A stretch of 43,556 nucleotides of DNA, from positions 1-43,556 of the forward strand of contig DVGN01000061.1 of NCBI GenBank assembly GCA_018712725.1. The letters run 5' to 3'. Numbering within the stretch: the first letter of the stretch is position 1; every line of letters starts with the position of its first letter. Below the pieces are notes generated by a model. That model had not been told where the DNA came from, did not search any database, and saw only the letters and a list, made by a program, of their open reading frames with translations. Below, piece by piece: positions 38,316-43,556 of the stretch. The position numbers and the translations under genes are program-made. Source of the DNA: Candidatus Scatosoma pullicola (lineage in GTDB: Bacteria; Bacillota; Clostridia; Christensenellales; Borkfalkiaceae).

Positions 38316-41300
38316 GGAGGGCGGCGAAAACGGCGGTTCGGGCGGTTCGGCGGTCGAAAGCACGGCGTCGGACGGCGGTTCGGACAGTTCGCCCGGTCAG
38401 TCGGACGAAAATCCGGGCGAAAGCGATACCCAGGGGAGCGGCGAGAGCGATTTTCCCGCGGCGGGGTTTGCGGCGACGGCGGAGGCGGAGGAACACGGGG
38501 AAGCCTTGGGAAGCGGCGTATATGCCGCGGGCGAAGAGGTGACGTTTACGGCGAAGCCCGATCCGGGGTACGTGTTTATCGGCTGGTTTGAAAACGGCGT
38601 TTCGGTTTCCGACGACGCCGAATATACCTTTTCCATGCCCGAAAGGGATGTCGTCTGTACGGCAAAATTCGAGCGGATGCCGGACAGCGCAGACTTTTTG
38701 GAATTTGACGAAACGGGGAAGATCGTGGCGGGGTTCAAGGACGGAGTTGAGAACGTGAAAACCGTCGTCATCCCCGAAGGGGTGGAGGAGATATGCGAGG
38801 GGGCGTTTTATGGGGAAGATTCGGTGGAAACGGTCATCATTCCGGACAGCCTGAAAAAAATCGGCGAGACGGGGTTCTCGTACTGTAAAGCGCTGCGGAG
38901 CATCTACATTCCCGAAGGTGTGGAAGAGATCGGGGCTTCGGCCTTTTCGGGATGCGAAGCGCTGGAGAGCATAAATCTTCCCGCCGGCGTGACAAAGATC
39001 GAGCGGGGTGTGTTTCTTGAATGCCGCTCCCTGCGGGAGATCGCGATCGGGGACGGCGTGACGGAGATAGGGAGCTATGCGTTTTACGACTGCAAAGCCC
39101 TGCGGGAGGTCGTTATCGGCGACGGCGTGCGGGAGATCGGCGAATATGCGTTTAACGGGTGTGAAAATCTGACGGAGATCGTCCTGGGCGGCGGATTGAA
39201 AAAGATCGGCAAACGCGCGTTTGGCGGCGGTTCTGCGCAGAGGAACGTGTATCTGCGCGGCGAAAACGCTTTGCAGATGTGGCTGGAATTGGAGGTAGAG
39301 AAGGGATTTTCCTGGGGGGATCCGTTGTTTGAGGAGGGATTCGCGCTGTATATCGACGGCGAGCCGCTCCGCGAACTCAATCTCCCCGAGGACACGGAAC
39401 GTATCCGCGAATACGCGTTTTATAATTGCGCGTCTATAGAGAGCGTGCGCGCGGCGGGTTCTGCCGTGACGGAGATCGGGCGGTCTGCCTTTTCGGGATG
39501 TGAAAAGCTGCAGGGCATAGATTTGTCCGCGGGGATAAAATCGATCGGCGATTTGGCCTTTTCGGGATGTGAAGAATTGCAGACGGCGACGCTGCCCGAA
39601 GGGCTGGAGAGCATCGGACTCGGGGCGTTTGAGGGGTGTTTGAAACTCGCTTCCGTCCGCTTCCCCGACAGCCTGACCTCTTTGGGAACGGGCGCTTTTT
39701 CCGACTGCGCGTCGCTGGCGCGGATAGAGACGGGGGACGGGATAACGGAAATCCCCGCCCAGACCTTTGACGGTTGCACGCAGATCAAGACGGTCGTGCT
39801 CGGCAAAAACGTGGCGGCGGTGGGGGAGAACGCCTTTTCCCCGAACGAGAGAGGAGAGGGGAAAGACATCTATATAGACGATCTGAATGCGTGGTGCTCG
39901 CTGGAAGTCGACGATGATATATTCGGGACGGGACCGTTCGGCGGCATCGCGGAACTGTACGTCGGCGGCGAACCGCTCGGCGAAGAACTCGTCCTGCCCG
40001 CAGACGTGACAAAGGTGCGGGCGTGGGCGTTTTACGGGATCGCCGATCTGAAAAAGGTCGTCCTTCCCGACGGGGTGGAAGAGATCGGGAACAAGGCGTT
40101 CGGGAAGTGTAAGGCGCTTTCGGAAGTGATCCTCCCGGACGGACTGCGTTCGATCGGCGATTTGGCGTTTGCGTATTGTTCCGCTTTGCGGCGCGCGGAA
40201 CTGCCCGCGAGCCTGCAATTTATCGGCTCGAACTGCTTCCGCTACGGCGCGGAGGAATTTGAAATACATATCTCCGATTTTGCCGCCTGGCTGGGCGCAG
40301 AGCGCGCGGGGTGGCTTGCGGAGGGCTGGCGGCTGTATTTGGACGGCGAAGAGGCGGGCGATCTCGTCCTGCCCGCGGGGATGACTTCGGTCGGCGCATA
40401 TACTTTTGGGGGCTGCGTCAGCCTCCATTCCGTAACCGTTTCCGAAGGGGTGACTTCGATCGGGAACGGCGCGTTTTCGGGCTGTAAAAACCTGCAGGAA
40501 GTGGTTTTGCCCGAAACGCTGCAATCGCTCGGATATGAGGTCTTTTACGAGACGCCGGAGGGTCTGAAAATAGATGTTCCGAGCCTTTCCGGCTGGCTGA
40601 AAACAGAGCGCGCGTCCTGGATGCAAAACAGTTGGGAATTGTACGTCGGCGGCGAAAAACTGACCGAGCTCGTTTTCTCCGCTGAGGCGGAGAAAGGGAG
40701 CAGGTATGCGTTCGCGCTTTGCACGGGGATAGAATCCGTCATTATTTCCGAAGGGGTGACGAAAATCGAGAGCGTTACCTTTTCGGGCTGTGCGGGGATA
40801 AAGTCCGTCCGCATCCCCGAAGGGGTGACGGAAATCGGCAGGAAGGCCTTTTCCGGCTGTTCGGCTCTGGAACGGATCGCCCTTCCCGCGAGCTTGCAAT
40901 CGATCGGGGACGGGGCGTTCTCGGGCTGCCCGGGGCTGGAAGTGGACGTCCCCGATCTCTCCGTATGGCTCAACGCTTGGGCGGATCCGAACAATTACTC
41001 AACATTTTCGGACGGCTGGGAATTGTACGTCGGCGGGGAGAAAGTGACCGATCTCGTCCTTCCCGAGGGGGTGACGAAGGTGGGAGACTATGCGTTTGCG
41101 GGTTGCGCGAGCCTTCGTTCCGTGCATATTCCCGAAGGGGTGACGGAAATCGACGGCTTTGCGTTTTCGGAATGTACGGCGCTGGAAGAGGTATTCCTCC
41201 CCGCGAGCCTCGTTTTGCTCGACGCGAATGTTTTTTACGGGGCGGCGGGGATAAAGGCGCATATTTCCGATCTTGCCGCCTGGTCGCGGGTGTCTGTGAC

Positions 41301-42750
41301 GTGGGGGATTGCGGACGATTGGAATCTGTATGTCGGCGGAAAGGAAGTGACCGATCTCGTCATTCCCGAGGGCGTGACGGAGATAAAGAGAGAGGTCTTT
41401 TCCGGGTGTAAAAATATCCGTTCCGTGCATATTCCCGAAGGGGTGACGGAAATCGACGACTTTGCGTTTTCGGAATGCACGGCGATAGAAGAGGTATTCC
41501 TCCCCGCAAGTCTCGTTTCGGTAGGCGCGAATGTTTTCGACGGGGCGGCGGGGATAAAGGCGCATATTTCCGATCTTGCCGCCTGGTCGCAGGTGTCTGT
41601 GACGTGGGGGATTGCGGACGATTGGAATCTGTATGTCGGCGGAAAGGAAGTGACTGACCTCGTCATTCCCGAGGGCGTGACGAAGGTGGGAGAGTATGCG
41701 TTTGCGGGGTGTGCGAGCCTGCGTTCCGTAAATGTATCCGAAGGGGTGACGGAGATCGGTTCCGGGGCTTTTTCGGGATGTACGGCATTGGAGAGGGCAT
41801 ATCTCCCCGCGAGCCTGCAATCGGTCGGATATGATGTCTTTGACGGAAAGGCGGCGGGGCTGGAAGTGTATATTCCCGATCTTGCCGTATGGCTGAATTT
41901 GTCGGTGGGCAGTTCCGTTTCGGAGAACTGGGAATTGTATATCGGCGATGAAAAAGTGACCGATCTCGTCATTCCCGAAGGAACGGCGAAGGTGGGAGAG
42001 TATGCGTTTGCGGGCTGCACGAGCCTGCGTTCCGTAAATGTATCCGAAGGGGTGACGTGGATCGGCTCCGGGGCTTTTTCGGGATGTACGGCATTGGAGA
42101 GGGTATATCTCCCCGCGAGTCTGCAATCGGTCGGATATGATGTCTTTTACGGAACGGCGGCGGGGGTGGAAGTGCATATTCCCGATCTTGCCGTATGGCT
42201 GAATTTGTCGGTGGGCTGTTCCGTTTCGGGGAACTGGGAATTGTATATCGGCGATGAAAAAGTGACCGATCTCGTCATTCCCGAAGGAACGGCGAAGGTG
42301 AGCAGAGAGTTATTTGCAGGCTGCACGAGCCTGCGTTCCGCCAATATCCCCGGAAGTATGGCGAAGACGAGCGAGAATTTGTTTGCGGGGTGCACGAATC
42401 TGCGTTCCGTGCATATTTCCGAAGGGGTGACGGAAATCTGGTTTGGGATATTTTTCGGTTGTCCGGCACTCTCCGACGTGTATTACGGCGGGACGGCGGA
42501 AGAATGGGAAAAGATCGCCGGGCACGAATATGTCGAGGAGGCGAACGAGAACGTCGTCGTTTGGTTTTACAGTGAAACGGAACCGCCGATAAACGCGGAG
42601 GGCACGGCTTACGACGGGAATTATTGGCATTATGCCCCCGACGGCGTTACGCCCGTCGTCTGGGAATTGCAGCCGGATGTTGCGGCGGCTTCGGAGGGAA
42701 CCGATGCGGCGGACGGCGAACGACGGGCGGATTTTGATCGATTTGATTGA
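38227..42750 (+). CDS. Giant leucine-rich-repeat (BspA/LRR_5-type) surface lipoprotein
   Basis: 1507 residues. Signal peptide KVLGALCLTIALSGAFAF with lipobox FTAC; low-complexity linker (Gly/Ser/Asp, about 28-75); a bacterial InlB-like repeat (GEEVTFTAKPDPGYVFIGWF, about 100-150); then nearly forty LRR_5 units (IPEGVTEIGxxAFSGCxxL) interrupted by nine spacer modules with WxLYVGGExVTDLVLPEGV. The last five super-repeats are 101-102 residues long and nearly identical in DNA (303-306 bp; see 41044-42262), showing recent tandem growth at the 3' end. The C-terminal AEGTAYDGNYWHYAPDG motif is typical of these proteins. Likely surface-exposed and lipid-anchored; adhesion or host interaction is a common guess, not shown here. 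Confidence 0.92.
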   Translation: MKVKIFKKVLGALCLTIALSGAFAFTACGGEGGENGGSGGSAVESTASDGGSDSSPGQSDENPGESDTQGSGESDFPAAGFAATAEAEEHGEALGSGVYAAGEEVTFTAKPDPGYVFIGWFENGVSVSDDAEYTFSMPERDVVCTAKFERMPDSADFLEFDETGKIVAGFKDGVENVKTVVIPEGVEEICEGAFYGEDSVETVIIPDSLKKIGETGFSYCKALRSIYIPEGVEEIGASAFSGCEALESINLPAGVTKIERGVFLECRSLREIAIGDGVTEIGSYAFYDCKALREVVIGDGVREIGEYAFNGCENLTEIVLGGGLKKIGKRAFGGGSAQRNVYLRGENALQMWLELEVEKGFSWGDPLFEEGFALYIDGEPLRELNLPEDTERIREYAFYNCASIESVRAAGSAVTEIGRSAFSGCEKLQGIDLSAGIKSIGDLAFSGCEELQTATLPEGLESIGLGAFEGCLKLASVRFPDSLTSLGTGAFSDCASLARIETGDGITEIPAQTFDGCTQIKTVVLGKNVAAVGENAFSPNERGEGKDIYIDDLNAWCSLEVDDDIFGTGPFGGIAELYVGGEPLGEELVLPADVTKVRAWAFYGIADLKKVVLPDGVEEIGNKAFGKCKALSEVILPDGLRSIGDLAFAYCSALRRAELPASLQFIGSNCFRYGAEEFEIHISDFAAWLGAERAGWLAEGWRLYLDGEEAGDLVLPAGMTSVGAYTFGGCVSLHSVTVSEGVTSIGNGAFSGCKNLQEVVLPETLQSLGYEVFYETPEGLKIDVPSLSGWLKTERASWMQNSWELYVGGEKLTELVFSAEAEKGSRYAFALCTGIESVIISEGVTKIESVTFSGCAGIKSVRIPEGVTEIGRKAFSGCSALERIALPASLQSIGDGAFSGCPGLEVDVPDLSVWLNAWADPNNYSTFSDGWELYVGGEKVTDLVLPEGVTKVGDYAFAGCASLRSVHIPEGVTEIDGFAFSECTALEEVFLPASLVLLDANVFYGAAGIKAHISDLAAWSRVSVTWGIADDWNLYVGGKEVTDLVIPEGVTEIKREVFSGCKNIRSVHIPEGVTEIDDFAFSECTAIEEVFLPASLVSVGANVFDGAAGIKAHISDLAAWSQVSVTWGIADDWNLYVGGKEVTDLVIPEGVTKVGEYAFAGCASLRSVNVSEGVTEIGSGAFSGCTALERAYLPASLQSVGYDVFDGKAAGLEVYIPDLAVWLNLSVGSSVSENWELYIGDEKVTDLVIPEGTAKVGEYAFAGCTSLRSVNVSEGVTWIGSGAFSGCTALERVYLPASLQSVGYDVFYGTAAGVEVHIPDLAVWLNLSVGCSVSGNWELYIGDEKVTDLVIPEGTAKVSRELFAGCTSLRSANIPGSMAKTSENLFAGCTNLRSVHISEGVTEIWFGIFFGCPALSDVYYGGTAEEWEKIAGHEYVEEANENVVVWFYSETEPPINAEGTAYDGNYWHYAPDGVTPVVWELQPDVAAASEGTDAADGERRADFDRFD
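41044..42290 (+). repeat. Near-identical 303/306-bp super-repeats inside the LRR gene
   Basis: GTGAC(C/T)GA(T/C)CTCGTC marks module starts at 41044, 41347, 41650, 41956 and 42262: periods 303, 303, 306 and 306. Long stretches between successive modules match almost base for base, such as the 41237-41352 block at 41540-41655. All periods are multiples of three. Confidence 0.92.
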
Positions 42751-42890
42751 CGGATTACGAGGGCAGGGCGCCGTCGGAGTTCCGGAAAAGGAGAAACGAA
42801 TATGAAGGACAAAATTTTCAAAAAAGTATTGGGTGCGCTGTGCCTGACGATCGCGCTTTCGGGCGCGTTTGCCTTTACCGCCTGCGGAGG
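42740..42890 (+). repeat. Signal-peptide cassette duplication, copy 2
   Basis: Matches 38165-38315. It begins in the last codons of the LRR gene and ends just after the lipobox of the following short gene, where the two sequences diverge abruptly. Confidence 0.9.
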
Positions 42891-43065
42891 CGGCGGAACG
42901 TCGGGCGATTCGTCTTCCCCGGATGCGGGGACGTCGGGCGAAAGCAGCGCTTCGGAGGTCGGCGATTCCACGGAGGACGATTCCACGGAGGACGATTCCG
43001 CTGCGGGCGATTCGTCCGGACAGGGCGAATCGGACGACGATGGGAATTGGACGAGTTTTCATTGA
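42802..43065 (+). CDS. Short lipoprotein sharing the LRR protein's signal cassette
   Basis: 87 residues. The first ~30 (signal peptide and lipobox TACGG) are almost identical to those of the 38227 protein; the rest is a Ser/Asp/Gly linker with the tandem STEDDSTEDD, ending at a stop without any LRR or other domain. It reads as a lipoprotein stub: either a new small surface protein or the remnant of a second LRR gene that lost its repeats. The ribosome site AAAGGAG is duplicated as well, so it is probably expressed. Starts 51 nt after the LRR gene stop. Confidence 0.6.
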   Translation: MKDKIFKKVLGALCLTIALSGAFAFTACGGGGTSGDSSSPDAGTSGESSASEVGDSTEDDSTEDDSAAGDSSGQGESDDDGNWTSFH

Positions 43066-43180
43066 TGCGGAAGCGTCCGCCCTTTGGCTGCCCGGGAGGG
43101 GGTTCCGGATCCGGAAGGCAGGGAGAACCCGAAGGGCAGGGGCGGCGCCGACGGTCGGATGAAAAAATGCGGAGGCAGAT

Positions 43181-43465
43181 ATGATAAAACACATCGTTTG
43201 TTTCAGACTCAAAGACAAGGCGAAGGCGCAGGAGGCGAAGGCGCTCCTTCTCTCCATGCGCGGGAAGGTGCCCGAAGCGAAGGAGATCGAAGCGGGCGTC
43301 GATTTTCTCGGCTCCGCCCGCTCGTACGACGTATTTTTAAGCGTGACGGTGGAGGATCGGGCGGCGCTCGACGCCTATCAGAAGGACCCCTATCACGTCG
43401 GCGTGGTGAAAAAATTCATGCACGCGGAAACGGAGTCGTCCGTCGCCGTCGATTTCGAAATGTAA
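43181..43465 (+). CDS. Dabb-family (stress-responsive alpha/beta barrel) protein
   Basis: 94 residues, the usual length. MIKHIVCFRLKDKAK at the start, then the helix-strand pattern ending DAYQKDPYHVGVVKKFM and SSVAVDFEM are characteristic of the Dabb family, small dimeric alpha/beta barrels whose biochemical role is mostly unknown. ATG at 43181 follows GGAGG by 5 nt. About 90 nt of non-coding sequence remain to the window end. Confidence 0.9.
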   Translation: MIKHIVCFRLKDKAKAQEAKALLLSMRGKVPEAKEIEAGVDFLGSARSYDVFLSVTVEDRAALDAYQKDPYHVGVVKKFMHAETESSVAVDFEM

Positions 43466-43556
43466 AAGGCGGCGCGGCAAGGCAGAGGGCGGCAAGGCGG
43501 TCTGACGGCAAATCGGCGGACGCCGGAAGCGCGAAGAGGAAAAAAGAGGAAGAAGG

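Noticed and set aside
37999-40899. 966-residue minus-strand open frame opposite the LRR gene
   Set aside because: Shadow frame created by the repetitive GC-rich coding of the LRR gene; no ribosome site or known domain.

Overview
The window reads as a GC-rich chromosomal segment from a spore-forming, low-complexity-repeat-rich member of the Clostridia (Bacillota). Support comes from sporulation genes (spmA/spmB, yyaC, a pdaB-type deacetylase), a Bacillota-type neighbourhood (decarboxylase, tmk, holB, ricT), consensus sigma-A promoters and strong AGGAGG ribosome sites. A gut lineage such as Christensenellales is my inference from the overall flavour (BspA-type leucine-rich-repeat surface protein, dispersed palindromic repeats); nothing here proves it.

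Layout. 0-3 kb (minus strand): truncated uracil/xanthine permease with a long, possibly attenuated leader, a two-OB-fold SSB-like protein and a polysaccharide deacetylase. 3-17 kb (mostly plus strand): small conserved protein, greA with a terminator-bearing leader, lysS, a membrane-anchored protein, an Orn/Lys/Arg-decarboxylase-like PLP enzyme, tmk, holB, ricT, a lipoprotein, then queT under a preQ1-I riboswitch and yyaC on the minus strand, and a CvpA-like membrane protein. 17.2-17.6 kb: an intergenic cluster of DnaA boxes beside an AT-rich stretch, without dnaA nearby. 17.6-29.2 kb (minus strand): GNAT acetyltransferase, an SdpR-natA-natB type operon with a visible operator, a compact alanyl-tRNA synthetase, a PAP2 phosphatase, an EF-G-like GTPase and a MATE transporter. 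30-32.4 kb (plus): three less GC-rich hypothetical genes and a PF06541-type membrane protein. 32.5-35.7 kb (minus): flavodoxin with a structured leader, spmB, spmA and an unknown protein. 36-43.5 kb (plus): cysteine desulfurase, an AT-richer lipoprotein with an InlB-type repeat, a 1507-residue leucine-rich-repeat lipoprotein, a short lipoprotein that shares its 5' cassette by duplication, and a Dabb-family protein.

Intergenic space is filled by several repeat families: two hairpin-rich palindromic families (type 1 and type 2) whose stems change by compensation between copies; a short GGGGCAGGG repeat (type C); a longer hairpin-rich family (type B); and, most notably, a ~190-220 bp structured element present three times (16921, 29628, 34963) with conserved head sequence, conserved single-stranded blocks and at least four stems preserved by compensatory substitutions. 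That element is the best candidate here for an undescribed entity. No phage, IS transposase, CRISPR array, tRNA or rRNA gene was found.
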